64,000 nt of DNA from NCBI RefSeq assembly GCF_030272615.1, contig NC_081413.1:332982302-333046301 (forward strand), in the 5' to 3' direction. Position numbers and translations under genes: made by a program. Every line of letters starts with the position of its first letter. Positions within the stretch are counted from its first letter, which is position 1. The notes below the pieces were generated by a model. It had not been told where the DNA came from. It made no database searches and saw nothing but the letters and a program-made list of their open reading frames with translations. Below are positions 46,229 to 57,689 of this stretch, in pieces. Source of the stretch: Cryptomeria japonica. Taxonomy: Eukaryota; Streptophyta; Pinopsida; Cupressales; Cupressaceae.

Positions 46229-47740
46229 TGTAGACGTCTAAAAATGGTCAACGCTTGCGGAGTCATACTTTAACATCTGCGCATTGCCTTATTTTAGGGT
46301 TTTTGCATTGCATTAACATTTTTTCTATGTTGCGCACTTGGTCTTTATCATTTAGGAGCATCGAGTCCTTCTTCTACATTCCTCATTTTTCTCGCTTTCG
46401 AATTTGGTCTTGTCGATAGCAATCTTCAGTCATGATTTTGGTCGATCTTATCCTGTCACATCAATGTGCATGCTCATTTGTCATATTTTGGACATCATCA
46501 AATCGATTTCATTTTGGACATCATCAATCCTAATCGATGATAGAATTAGGGTTTTGTCCTCTTGTCAATCTGGTCATCTTGCGATCGATTCATCATCGAT
46601 CCTTGTTCTTATCAATCTTGTCATCTTGTGATCAATTCGTCATCGATCCTCGTCCTTGTCAATCTTGTCATTTTGCGATCGATTCGTCATTGATCCTTGT
46701 CCTGGTCAATCTTGTCATTTTGTGATCGATTCATCATCAATCGTTGTCCTTTTCAATTGATGCAATTTGGATCAATTAGTCATTGTTCCTCGTCAATTGG
46801 CGCCTATCAATTTGATCTCTTTGTCAATCTTGGTCAATTTGTCAACCAATCTCAATCATTTATCAGCATTGGTCCTTTATCAATCAAAATCACGATCGAA
46901 TCGACATTAATTTCTTGTTGTCTTGACCTAATTCCTTGTCCTCTTATTTCTAGGGTTTTATGATTTGATCATTTAATCCTTTTCTTCTTCTTAGTGGGTT
47001 AAATAAATCTATTTATTTAGTCCTAGGTCCTTTTCATGAATTAATTAATGGATGAAAACCTATTAATTAATTCACCTAATTTCTATTTCATCTTTTTCCT
47101 CAATTTTCCAATTTACTAATTTCTCCTAATTCCTAATTTTTCTAATATTTCCCCTAATTTCATGGGAATGGCATTTCAATTTTGTCATAATTTGTCATAA
47201 TTTGTCAATCAATCAATCTTGCATGTCAATTTTGTCATAATTTGTCAATCAATCAATCTTGCATGTCAAATTTGTCATAATTTGTCAATCAATCAATCTT
47301 GCATAGAAAATGTCAATCTTGTCATAATTTGTCATATTTGTCATCCTTGATTTGAAATTTCCTTTCAAATCTCTTCATGCTAATCTTGTCATCTCTCCAA
47401 TTTGTCTATAAATTGGATGATTTTCTTCAATTGAAGAAAAAGAATCGATCACGCTTCTAGTATCTTTATGCTGCAATTTCATCTTGTCAATCTTGCTTTC
47501 ATACTATGCTTTTGCACTTGTAGGTGAGATCCACAAACAAAGTAATTTGAAGGAGAAAGAAGGACAATGGAGAATTATGGAGGAGATATTCACATTTGTA
47601 ATGGTTTGCATTTGGTTTGATTATCTTGTCTTCATATCTCTATTGAATGTTTTTAGGATTTCTTATCATTGCAATCTAGTTTTTGTGGTTGAGCTAGTCT
47701 AATATCTATTGCTTTGATGAATTCCAAATTCCTATCTACA
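46229..47740 (+). repeat. 3' LTR of E3
   Basis: 1512 bases, TGTAGACGTC to CTATCTACA, followed by the target duplication GGTCC. See the 5' LTR for differences. Confidence 0.95.
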
Positions 47741-48195
47741 GGTCCATAACCTAGATAACAGCGGACCCAAAATAGGCCGCCATAAACTAAATCCAACACC
47801 ATCGATCAACAGGAACACGAACACGATAACCAACAACATCTCAAAATCCATCTAGAATCCGCACCAACACCACTTATCACGTGCATCAAAAGATCTTCAA
47901 CAAAGCTCTGTCGGTAAAACTCTTACTAGTGACCAAAAGGCTTACTAGAACAAGTGATAGTATTTGAGTCATCAAATCCTAAACCAACTGATCATGATAC
48001 ACATCTAAATAGCATGAATTACAAATCCAAATCAATTCCACAAACCAAAGCATACCAGAGCATACCAGATCAATATCATAATCCAACAACTCTACCAAAA
48101 CCAACTGGAAACTAGTAAACAACCAAAATAGTCGGTGTTGCCATCAATGAAAAAACATAAATGAAACACATAGTCAATTCCTCCAATTGTCAACA
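47741..48195 (-). repeat. copia 3' LTR, PPT-proximal part
   Basis: On the - strand it starts TGTTGACAATTGG right after the PPT and runs into the E3 insertion point. Confidence 0.65.
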
Positions 48196-48210
48196 ATCTC
48201 GCCCTTTGGC
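48196..48210 (-). promoter_or_regulatory. polypurine tract of the copia element
   Basis: The - strand GCCAAAGGGCGAGAT precedes the LTR start TGTTGACAATTGG. Confidence 0.6.
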
Positions 48211-48644
48211 ATTGATGGCAACACTAGATGTGAAAAACATCCAAGTGCCAAGAAATGCCAAACAAGTCCCCCCCTATGGAAGACAACCAACAATCTCCCA
48301 CAAAATGATATAGCAATGAAGCTCTGAACCAAACTCCCCTAATGAATATATCTCTCCCGTATATTTTTCACAAGAATAAATCTCCCCCTTTGACATCAAT
48401 GCCAAAGATCAGATGTAAATATCAAAGAAAAATCACAATTCCTCTGATTCTTACAACTAACTACTCCCCCTGAGTAGTAGCACCACCACATCAATCTGGA
48501 ATGAGTAATAGCTTTGATATTGCATATCAAACTGATGCCAATTAGCATCACTCAGGTCTCTACTGGAGGGGCAAAAACCCCCAATCTGTCTATGAAGTAC
48601 TCAAATGATTCTTTAGGAAAAGGTTTAGTGAATATGTCTACAAT
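48211..48644 (-). other. copia 3' untranslated region
   Basis: Between the RNase H end and the PPT. It holds two further purine-rich runs on the - strand (CAGGGGGAGTAG near 48470 and CAAAGGGGGAGA near 48390), common in SIRE-type copia elements. No ORF. Confidence 0.5.
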
Positions 48645-49332
48645 CTACTCATTAGTGTTCACATAAACCAGTTTGACTTCATTTTCTTCCACCTTCTCCT
48701 TCAAAAAGTTATACTTGATAGATATGTTCTTTATCTTAGAATGAAATACTAGATTCTTTGATATATCAATAACAACAGAGTTATCATAGTGAATAACTAC
48801 CAGTTCATTATAATCCACCTTAATATCCTTCAACATTTTCTTCATCCATAGAACGTGTGTTCAATTAGTAGCAACAACAACATACTCAACTTCAACAGTA
48901 GATAAAGAGATACATGATTTCTTTTTGTTGATCCATGAAACAAGTTTCTTTCCAAGAAAGAAATCTCCACCAGATGTGCTCTTCCAGTTATCAACATCTC
49001 CATCTCAATCTGAATCTGTATATGCACATAATGTAAAGTCATCATTTTTTAGGATACCACAAACCATATTCAGTTTTTCCCTGCAAATACTTGAAAATCC
49101 TTTTCACTGCACTCTCATGATTTTCTCTAGGATCACTCTGATATCTTGATACAATACAAACTGCATTCATTATATCTAGTCTAGTTTGAGTCAGATATAA
49201 CAAACCTCCAATCATAGACTTGTACCTTGTAGGATTTACTGGTCCAAATGCATCTTTCTTAGTCAATTTCTCACTTGTAACCATCGGTGTACCAACCAGT
49301 TTAGAATTTTCCATACCCAATTTCTTCAACAA
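48645..49332 (-). pseudogene. copia RNase H region
   Basis: The 49332-49042 piece reads VGTPMVTSEKLTKKD, RYKSMIGGLLYLTQTRLDIM and RIFKYLQGKTEYGLWYPK, the conserved linker between RT and RNase H in copia pol. The RNase H itself follows in shifted pieces down to 48645 (VVIHYDNSVVIDISKNLVFH, HSKIKNISIKYNFLKEKVEE). It is frame-broken near 49045 and 48845. RNase H would degrade the RNA strand during copying. Confidence 0.8.
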
Positions 49333-49350
49333 CTCCCTAGCATACTTAGT

Positions 49351-49990
49351 TTAACAGATGAAAATACCTTTATCAGTTTGAGTAATCTGCAAACCTAAGA
49401 AAAATTTCATCTCCCCAATCATAGACATCTCAAATTCATTCTTCATATTGTTAGAGAATTCCATACACAACTTATCTTCACCTCCAAAAATGATATGATC
49501 AACAAATATTTCAATAATCAATATGTCATCATCGGTGATCTTATAATATAAATTATTGTCAGCATTACCTTTAGTGAAATCAAGCTTCAAAAGATATTTA
49601 TCTAGTCTTGCATACCAAGCTCTAGGGGCTTGTTTCAATCCATATAAAGCTTTCTTTAACCTGCAAACCATGCTTTTGTCATTTGAAATTGAAAATCCAT
49701 CAGGTTGCTCAATATAAACTTCCTCTTCAAGATCTCCATTTAGAAATGCACACTTAACATCCATTGGATAAACCTTGTAGTTCTTATGTGCTGCATAAGC
49801 AAGAAATAATCTCATAGCTTCAATCTTGGCTACCGGTGCAAAGGTTTCATCATAATCAATTCCTTATTTCTAAGAATATCCTTTACAAACCAATCTACCT
49901 TTATTCCTCACAACTTGTCCATATTCATTCAATTTATTCCTACAAACCCATTTCCAATAACATTCTTATTTTTAGGTCGGGGAACTAAAG
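49351..49990 (-). pseudogene. copia reverse transcriptase
   Basis: The 154-residue open piece (49815-49351) shows [40 protein letters not shown] and [11 protein letters not shown], diagnostic of copia RT. The catalytic motif, normally YVDD, reads FVDHIIFGG: the second Asp is His, so polymerase activity should be lost. An N-terminal portion upstream of 49815 is recognisable only in fragments (FVKDI, KLNE-like), and a TAA ends the piece at 49351. Confidence 0.85.
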
Positions 49991-50383
49991 TCCATGTGTT
50001 GTTCTTTTCTATCTAATCTAATTCTTGTTCCATAGCTTTCATCCAACATTCATCTTTACAAGCTTCAATTACTGATGTCGGTTCAACTTGAGAAATTAAA
50101 CATACCTCATACCTTCTTCTTGTCATCATTCCTTTGTTTTTGTCTCCAATGATCTATTCAACCTTACATACCTAGGAGTCTTCTAATTTTTTGTTCCTCT
50201 ATTATGATCTTCAGTTACTATTGAATTTTCTAATACTGCTGGAGTAATTGGTTCAACATTCTATTCTAGTGTAGGTACTACCAGTTCAGTTATGATCATT
50301 TCCACTGTCGATTCTCTCTCATAAGTTCTGATTTGACTTTTGTTCTACTCATCCACCTTGACATTAGTGCTCTCCAAAATTAT

Positions 50384-51059
50384 CTACAATCTTTTGTTAT
50401 AACATCTATATGCTTTGCTTTCATTAGAATAACCAAGAAATATCCCTTCATCACATATAGGATCAAACTTTCCAATGGAATCATCTGTTTTGATATAGCA
50501 TTTACTACCAAAGATTCTTATATACTTAACTATCGGTGTATGACCAAACCATAACTCATAAGGTGTCTTACCAGTGTCTCCTTTGATATGAACTCTATTG
50601 AATGTGTATACTATCATGCTTATAGCTTCTCTCCAGTAGACATGAGGCAGATTAGCTTCCATCATCATAGTTCTAGCTGCATCCAAGATAGTTTTGTTCT
50701 TCGTTTCCACAACTCCATTCTGCTAAGGTGTCCGGGGTGCAGACAACTGTCTCCTTATCCCATTCTTATCATAATAGTTATTAAATTCACCGGATGTGAT
50801 TTATCCACCCTGATATGACCTTAAGCATTTAATCTTCAATCATGTCTTTGTATCAACTTTAGCTTTAAATATTGTAAAAATTTCAAATGCTATAGACTTC
50901 TCCCTTAGAAAAGTAACCCACATCTTTCTTGAATAGTCATCAATGATTAGCATGAAATATCTATCACCCTAAAAACTTTTGATTCTAGCAGGACCACATA
51001 AATTAGTATGAATAAGATCAAGAACATCATTAGATTTGTCTTGTATACTCTTAAAAGAA
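50384..51059 (-). pseudogene. copia integrase, C-terminal two thirds
   Basis: The - strand from 51059 reads LIHTNLCGPARIKSF (catalytic Asp replaced by Asn), LIIDDYSRKMWVTFLREKS, LRSYQGG (second Asp replaced by Tyr), then VVETKNKTILDAARTMMMEA (catalytic Glu kept) and TPYELWFGHTPIVKYIRIFG. Two of three catalytic acids are therefore lost. The intact piece is 50710-50384. The zinc-binding part should lie upstream, beyond the E4 insertion at 51064. Confidence 0.85.
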
Positions 51060-51064
51060 GTTCA

Positions 51065-51938
51065 TGTTGACTCTAAAATTTACCTTGGAAACAAACAGCC
51101 TTATGGGAAATTTAGTGAAGGGGGACCAATTGCAAAGGGTTCACTGAATGACCTCTAGGATTGAGAAGCCGACTCTTCCTTATGGTTTTGAGAAAAGGGA
51201 AGAGAAGGAAACACTCAAAACAATAAAATCTAAACTACTGAGGCAATTCGCCAGAGCATTTTTCTAAGAAGATATAAGTATACAAAAACCCAAATACATA
51301 TGGTTTTTGAGCCCATTCAACATTTATATGTCCGAATAAAAAACACAACTAAGACACAATTAAATTTCCTTGTAACATAAAGAGATACCCATCATGCATC
51401 TACTAGATAACAAGTGTAAAACATAGTTTAATCGACAAAATCTTAGATATATATATTTCTAAAGTTATTGGAATTCTAATAGAAAGCACAGAAAAAACCA
51501 TCAGAGCATACTAAAAGAAGTATAAAAAAGGCCATAGGAACAATTGATTAATTTTCTTCAGAAAATAGTAATAGTTTCAAAGGCCAAAATTCCTATTAAG
51601 AAAACTTAATTTTTTTCCTTCAAAAGTTCTGAACCCCTACAACGAGGAGAAAACAAGCATAAATAGAGCCCACGGCTCTAGAAACAGCCCCCAAATATGC
51701 CAAATGGGCATAACTGCCCCTGAACAGAAAAACCAAACCGTGTCACCCTGAAAATCGCACCCAGCCAAATGCCCCCAAGACTCCACTCCTTGTCTACGAC
51801 AATCTTCATACCGACACAAACCGAAAAGATTTCACTAACCATAGAGGAAGATGCGACAGACTAGGAAATCTTCTTCAAACAGAAACGTGCCCGACAAAAC
51901 ATGAAGGTGCCAGGTATCTATTCTCCCACCACGCTACA
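51065..51938 (-). repeat. 3' LTR of E4
   Basis: The + strand starts TGTTGACTCTAAA and ends GCTACA. Its first 280 bases match 63702-63977. The right end is placed by the adjacent PPT. The 60-codon minus frame at 51819-51637 is a chance ORF. Confidence 0.65.
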
Positions 51939-51956
51939 AGGTGGGCCCCCAAAAGG
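51939..51956 (-). promoter_or_regulatory. polypurine tract of E4
   Basis: The - strand CCTTTTGGGGGCCCACCT precedes the putative LTR start TGTAGCGTGG. The G-run is typical, the flanking bases less so. Confidence 0.5.
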
Positions 51957-52251
51957 AAGCCCAATCAACAACATCTTTCAATTTGTCTCCATCGTGCTAC
52001 TCCAAAACTTAAATGCCAAATACGGACCACTAGGGTAACGTCTAGCTGACAATTGTCTTGTACGTCTTGCACTGCTGGAAAGATGAAAGGGTAAAATAAG
52101 CAACCCGAATGAAAACTTAATTATGGGAATTCTAATGTGAACATTTCTTGGCGACTAATAGGGGAAATTTTTCCTGAGGAATATGGGAGCCCAAAATTGT
52201 TGGCTCGTAGACCAGACCTTATAATAAGATAGGATGGAGCAGGTTTAAGAC

Positions 52252-55200
52252 CTATTGCAGCGTTGACCAATCCTCCTCTGAAGGCAATGCTTGCGCATCC
52301 AAATTCTGATAGTGTTGATCCAGACAGATGACCTCATTGAATGACAACCCTACGGGTTCATCATGGACCAATTTCAAAAGAGTGTAGAGTTGGGCAAGGG
52401 GATGCAGAAGGCATTCCATGTCCTCGGTTGAGACAAGGTCATTCAGGTTCTGGGTGAAGGATCTATCTTGCTGCATGTGCTCAATCTGACTCGACAATTG
52501 TTCAATCCTTAATACTAAACTATCAGTAGAGAAAGGGGAAGGCAAGCCCAGCGAAACAAACCTCTATATCTGTTGCTTGATGGCCAAGACAACAATTTGT
52601 AATGGCTCTAATGCAGCTGATACATGCATGACCATTCTGTGGTGATTGATGAAAACATTTGTTCTCTTGATCAGTTGCTTGCGATCATTTATTCCTTTCT
52701 CTCTTAGTTCATCATCCTGAGCTGCATATAACATTTGGATCAAGTCTTGAGCCACAAGGATCTTGGGGGACAAGAATACCATTGAAATATCAACCAGAGC
52801 TTCCTCTTCTACACAAAGGGATTGTGCTTCTTGAATGAATCTCAGCACAGGTTGTAGCGAGGGACTATATTTCTTGATCTTTTCCCAGTGTAAAACATAC
52901 AATTATATTAGAATGGTCCAAAAGTCTTAGGGAACTTGTACTAGAGGTGGAATGCTCAGCAATTGCGAAATTTCATCATCCTTCATAACCATCTCCTGCT
53001 AAAGCCTACTGCATTTGCTTTGTTCAATGGCCACTTGATTTTCTAGGGTGAGGATCCTGGCTTCTCCATCTTGCACAGTCTACTGTAGCTGCAATGTACG
53101 ATCTTGTTCATGCTGCAAAAGAGTCTCCACCTCTAAAATCTGCTCACCGAATTTCCCAAGACTAGCTTCTTTCACTTTTAGCTCTACCTCAAATTTCATC
53201 TTTTCCTCAAACAATGACATTTGAGCCTCACTCAGTTGGTGGGCATAACCTTCCTTTAGAAGAATCTCTTCAAGCAGCTGCATTTGCACCTGATTAACAT
53301 CCCTAGAAGCTGCCTTTAAGTGTTGGATCACTGAATCCTTCTCCTTCAACTCCTTTAGAGCCACGTTTCCTATTGCCTCTAGGCCTTTTAACTAAGAGCT
53401 CACATTGTTGAAGGCCGACTATAGCTTCCCTTTTTTTGAATTAGCTTGGGCCAGTAGGCTATGCAGATGATTGATTTCTAAGCTCCGTTCTTTATCCCCC
53501 TTTCTCTGTTGGGTGAGGGAATCTCAGAGACTATCATTTTCTACCTGGATCTTTTCCAGATGATGACTCTTCTTGATAAAATTCATGGTACAAATTTTGA
53601 AGTTTCCTCCATCATTTCTACTTTGTCTGATATCATGGCACTTTGAAGGCTAACACCGATAGCATGCAATGTGTAATCATTTGGTCTCATCTGAGATTCT
53701 GGCTTGTCAACCTTGGGGAAAAGATTTGCAAAGTAAAAGCAATCCTTTTCCTTGTTGAAATGTGTCTGCAGATGAGGATGGGCTAGACAAGCACCTTCTT
53801 TTTCTTTTCACATGCCCGTCTTACCAAGGTGAGCAGCTCTAGAATAAGCAACCTGTTGCTGAAACTCATCTAGGTTATCGATAGCCTGACCTGCAAAAGT
53901 TGCGCCAGGGGGAACCACAAAAGAGAATTGTGAAATAGGCCTAGCGAAAGCAGTTTGGATAGGATGAGCTAGAGCCGATGAGGAAAATAACAGGACAAAG
54001 GGGGGAGCTCCTAACGGGAAAAGGCTTGAGGACGCTACTCCCATAACCTTAGGAGAGGATTCTTCAAAACCTAGCCTATGCGACACGGAGGTTGCTTCTA
54101 ACATTGGCGAGGGAAAAGTTGCAGAGATAAAAGCTAAGGCCGGGAAAGGGACAGAGGTCTATGAGAATACATCTTGGGGATCAAATGATGTACCCGTCGG
54201 CACTAAGGTGAGAGCAGTAGGGACTAGGGCCTGCATTTTGGCAATGGGAACAACGGAAGAAACCACCTAAGCAAGAGATGAGGGGAAAAAGGATGTACCT
54301 GAGCAGTGGAAGGTGTTGTTCACTGAAGATCCGAGGATGCTTTCAGGATTTGAGAGGGTGGGCTCCCACTAGATGCACTGGGATGCTGCCTCTTTTTTGG
54401 AGACGAGTCCTCGCGTGAGGAACTTTCACCTGTCTCATCATCGGATTTATTTAACTTACACCATTCTTGCTCAAAATGTTCATCCAAAGGAGCATTTCCA
54501 ATGTTGGCTCTAGGATGACTCACCTCTTGCTGATAGACCCAAAAGTCTTCCCTTTTCTTCCTAGGCCAAGCTAAAGTTCTCATAGTTTCTAACATCGCCC
54601 GAGGAATAGGCTTTAAGAGGATTGAATTTTTGTAGGGAAGAGTAAAACTTTAACCATGGGGGGCATCTTAAGATAGGAAAGTCATCAGGGCCCACATACA
54701 AGCTCAGGTCATCAACCCTGGGGTTTGTACGCTCCACCCACAAATTCTGAGGCTCATGCTTAACAACATTCTTTCTTTTGTTGAGGCAACCATTGGGGTC
54801 GTAACTCCAGGAGTCATCAATCACCACTAAACCGAGTTGCATCATTTTCGATGTCAGGACCTCTTCCGCAATGTTCCTTCGCATTAGAGTGATTAGGCCA
54901 ATAGCCTTGTGGCCTTCAGTGATGGAGGTATCATGCTTACCTGATCCAATGGCCCTTTCAATTCTCACCAACTACCTTGCGATTTTGAGAGCCAAGGTCC
55001 ATTCAATAACATAAGTAGGTAGCCGAAAGGGTTCTTCGGAGAAACCATGCACTTGGATGAAAGAAAAGTCAAGACCCAAGAACTAGTCACAAGGGGGACG
55101 CTCATTCTGCATCTAGTTCATCTAAACCTGGGAGAAATGAGCTAATGGTTCATTGGGGATTATGCCGAGATCCTTGAGCATGCGAGTCATGAAAAGGTTT

Positions 55201-56138
55201 AAAAACTGGTATGAATCATAAGAGGCTAGCAAAAGGGGTGTCTAGCAGGACACTGACATTCTATTTCCGGACTCGTCACAAATAGCCAACCGCATGAACT
55301 GACCAAAGAAGGCCTCATTTTGGTACAATAGTAGGTGGACTAACATTGAGGAAAACCTGAAGTGCCACAACTGTTGGAACTCCAATAATTGCTTAACTAT
55401 GGCCCTAGAAATAGTTACGGAGAAGTCAAAATGAAATAGTTCCCTTTGTTTCGTGCACTTGAAGAGAAACCCCATCATTGCGGCTGTGATATCCCGATCA
55501 TTGTGATGACCACACAATGAGGAAAGGGTAGAAGAGATATCCTTGAGGTCCTCTTTCCTTAGGTCTCTATATGACAAGGGAAACTTCAGAAGTTCGGAAG
55601 ACAAACTTTGATTGAGAGTGCTTTGATAGAAATTCAAAGTGTCTCTCCTAGTGCTCTAAAATTCTTCCATTGAGCTCTCTGAGAAAACTTCTATCCCTTC
55701 AAAGATCGGGCAGCACATCATATCCCTAACGGCCTCTAGAGATACTACCAACCTCAAGAGGGATCCATTGATAGAGCATGTGGTGGGATCAAAAACCTTG
55801 GCGCAAGCTGCTATGAGATCAGGGCAGACCACGAATTTGGGAGCTCCACTATTCCAAAAATGAACTGCCATGGACTGTGGGTTGGTTCTATGATGAATCA
55901 TCTTGGAGCATGCAACCTCTCTGAGGCTCTTAGGCTATTTACGAACCTCAGGCTCAAAAATATTCTCCAAAGAGTCCAGAACGACAGACGCATTTTGAGT
56001 GGTCGTCTTGGTCTTGGTCTTTGTTCTTGGATACTCCACCCTTGGAGGAATGGCATGCAAAGAATAGGACAATTCTTTGAAGACATCAACCCAGAAACTT
56101 CTCGGAATAGAAACTGTGGATGCTGCTTCAGACTCCAT
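52252..56138 (-). pseudogene. large unassigned ORF downstream of integrase in E4
   Basis: Pieces 56138-55935, 55901-55656, 55637-55242, 54971-54561, 54595-54320, 54104-53808, 53364-53080, 52902-52564 and 52545-52252 run in one direction, most in two frames, and together span about 1.2 kb of codons. The N-terminus includes FPLSYRDLRKEDLKDISSTL and SVTISRAIVKQLLEFQQLWH. The middle is Ser/Asp/Glu-rich (SDDETGESSSREDSSPKKR). The C-terminus is strongly coiled-coil (MALKELKEKDSVIQHLKAAS...; IEQLSSQIEHMQQDRSFTQN). I recognise no enzyme. The layout of globular part, acidic linker and coiled coil recalls the LINE ORF at 28026-29749. It lies in the sense orientation, between the antisense ORF and the PPT. 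Confidence 0.55.
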
Positions 56139-56705
56139 TACAGGAAAATTGCTTCTTTCTTCCTATTGAAACTTTCTACAGTCGGGAGAGAAAAAACACT
56201 TGGGCTTCAAAAGCCGGATGAAGAAGAGGGAGTAACTTCAAGCCTTAAATGCAATGTGCACCTATATTTTTGCAATAGCGAATGTTTAATGGAAAGTGCC
56301 CACTTACATGCATGCTAGCTCAATTTATAGCTGCAATAAACTCCTAAGGATGATGAATACCATCATTCCTGCTTCCCAAGATTGCATTTGGTTAACCCGT
56401 CGTTGCTCGAGAAAAATAGATTCAGGCAAATCTTTTCTTTGATTGAGAGAATCGGCAAGCAGTAAAGTTCACGCGAGTTGAGATAGTCCTGTGGAACTTG
56501 AAATTTAAAACGTGATGTACCTGTACATACACGTGGCTCTTGGCTGATTCACCTCTTCTTTGAGGTACCTGGCAGGACATCGCCGATGCTGAACCCAAGC
56601 TCATTCGCTTGATGTGAATTAATGGAAACATGACAGAAGCGTTGGGGTTTGGGAAGGTATGCGCCTTAAGCATTCGTCATCTCCTACTAAAATTCTGCTA
56701 TAAAT
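56139..56705. promoter_or_regulatory. promoter-like spacer between two divergent ORFs in E4
   Basis: About 570 bases separate a - strand ORF (from 56138) and a + strand ORF (from 56706). A TATA-like box faces each way: TATAAATT on the - strand (56322-56329) and TATAAATA on the + strand (56699-56706). Between or near them are an RY-type CATGCATG (56307-56314) and a G-box/ABRE-like CACGTGGC (56530-56537). These motifs are known from plant promoters; activity here is inferred from motif and layout only. If the + box is used, the first ATG downstream of the start site would be 56766. Confidence 0.45.
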
Positions 56706-57434
56706 ATGTCTTTTCAGACATTCCTTATGTACAAATCAAGTTTTAATGATGAAGCTTCTATAGCCATGGATACTCTGGTTAGGCTTGTCAGCAGTAAAGT
56801 GCGGGTCACTTTCTTAGGGAACATCTATGACCGGAGACTACGGTTGATGATGCATAAAAAAAATCCACTAATGATAGCTACCATTAAGTGGGTTCTCGGA
56901 GAAGACTTCATTGATAATGCAGACAGGTACTGAGTGAACACAAATATCTGCTTGCAGTTCATTGCCTCACTACTAGATTGCGGTCAGCCTGGGCTGCTAG
57001 CCTCAAAGCTGACCAAGGTTCTCTTTTCCTGAGATTACTTAGGTAGACTGGAAGATGTGATTGCATATTACATCCCTTTCTGAGGGCTCCCACTACCATC
57101 TGACCTAGAGCGGTTCAACACTCGCAACGAGGAAGTAGCTTGGCACCTGCTCGTTAGTGGGCTGAAAACAATGACATTGTCTTCTCATCGGTATCATGCT
57201 GAGAGTGCCATGGAATTCCTGTTGCGTGTCAATTTGATAGTCCTGGTCCCAGAAGGTACAAACTAGTATACTAAATTCAAGGACTACATCTTCTTGAGGA
57301 TTCTAACACCACATCAACGACCAAACCTAGTTGTTGTTTTCATGCCTGGGGAGCTTGAGAGCGTCTCTGATCCTGAGTGGTCAGGACAAGAGGACTCTTG
57401 TGATGATGACAAGGATGAGACTGAAGAGAGTTGA
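56706..57434 (+). pseudogene. unassigned antisense ORF in E4, convergent with integrase
   Basis: One continuous frame of 243 codons with no frameshift, broken only by four stops: TGA near 56931, 57031 and 57082, and TAG near 57265. Visible parts: LVRLVSSKVRVTFLGNIYDR, MIATIKWVLGEDFIDN, FNTRNEEVAWHLLVSGLKTM, YTKFKDYIFLRILTPHQRPN, then an acidic end (EDSCDDDKDETEES). It does not resemble PMD. The start could be 56706 or 56766 (see promoter entry). It ends about 250 bases from the integrase C-terminus. Function unknown; its place is where Tat elements carry antisense ORFs. Confidence 0.55.
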
Positions 57435-57689
57435 TGAACCCGCGATGAACCATCACCTTGAACCTGCACAATATGATTGTAGAAAGGAAGGGGCCAAGAG
57501 CCGACTCATTTTGTAATGGAAATACCAAAATGTTTAATATAATGAACTTTTCTTTTTTCTCTTTTCTGGCATTCTTTGCGATCTTTCTCCTACTTGACAC
57601 TAGCCGGGAATAAATAAGATAAATAGGCACGAAAAGAACTATTCACAATATATACAATATATACATTTAAACATGCAAAGAAGACTTAG

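Larger units (their letters stand above)
33896..47740 (+). mobile_element. E3: complete non-autonomous LTR retrotransposon with antisense PMD gene
   Basis: Long LTRs (33896-35417 and 46229-47740) begin TGTAGACGTC and end CTATCTACA. The flanking target duplication is perfect: GGTCC at 33891-33895 and 47741-47745. Inside are a PBS, a tandem array, a conserved leader block, a long gag-like ORF, more than 2 kb of non-coding DNA, an antisense PMD gene and a PPT. No protease, RT, RNase H or integrase is readable on either strand. Leader and PPT resemble those of E2, suggesting mobilisation by enzymes of an E2-like element. Confidence 0.9.
33085..51064 (-). mobile_element. Ty1/copia element, split by E3 and cut by E4
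   Basis: The - strand shows integrase, RT and RNase H in copia order (51059 down to 48645), a PPT (48196-48210) and a 3' LTR. E3 splits that LTR: 48195-47741 continues at 33895-33085, joined through E3's GGTCC duplication. Upstream of integrase the element is interrupted at 51064 by the E4 LTR; its gag and 5' LTR should lie beyond the window. All domains are mutated. Confidence 0.85.

Noticed and set aside
55860-56318. 152-codon + strand ORF
   Set aside because: Shadow of the E4 accessory ORF and of the spacer; no domain, and it runs through the TATA-like region.
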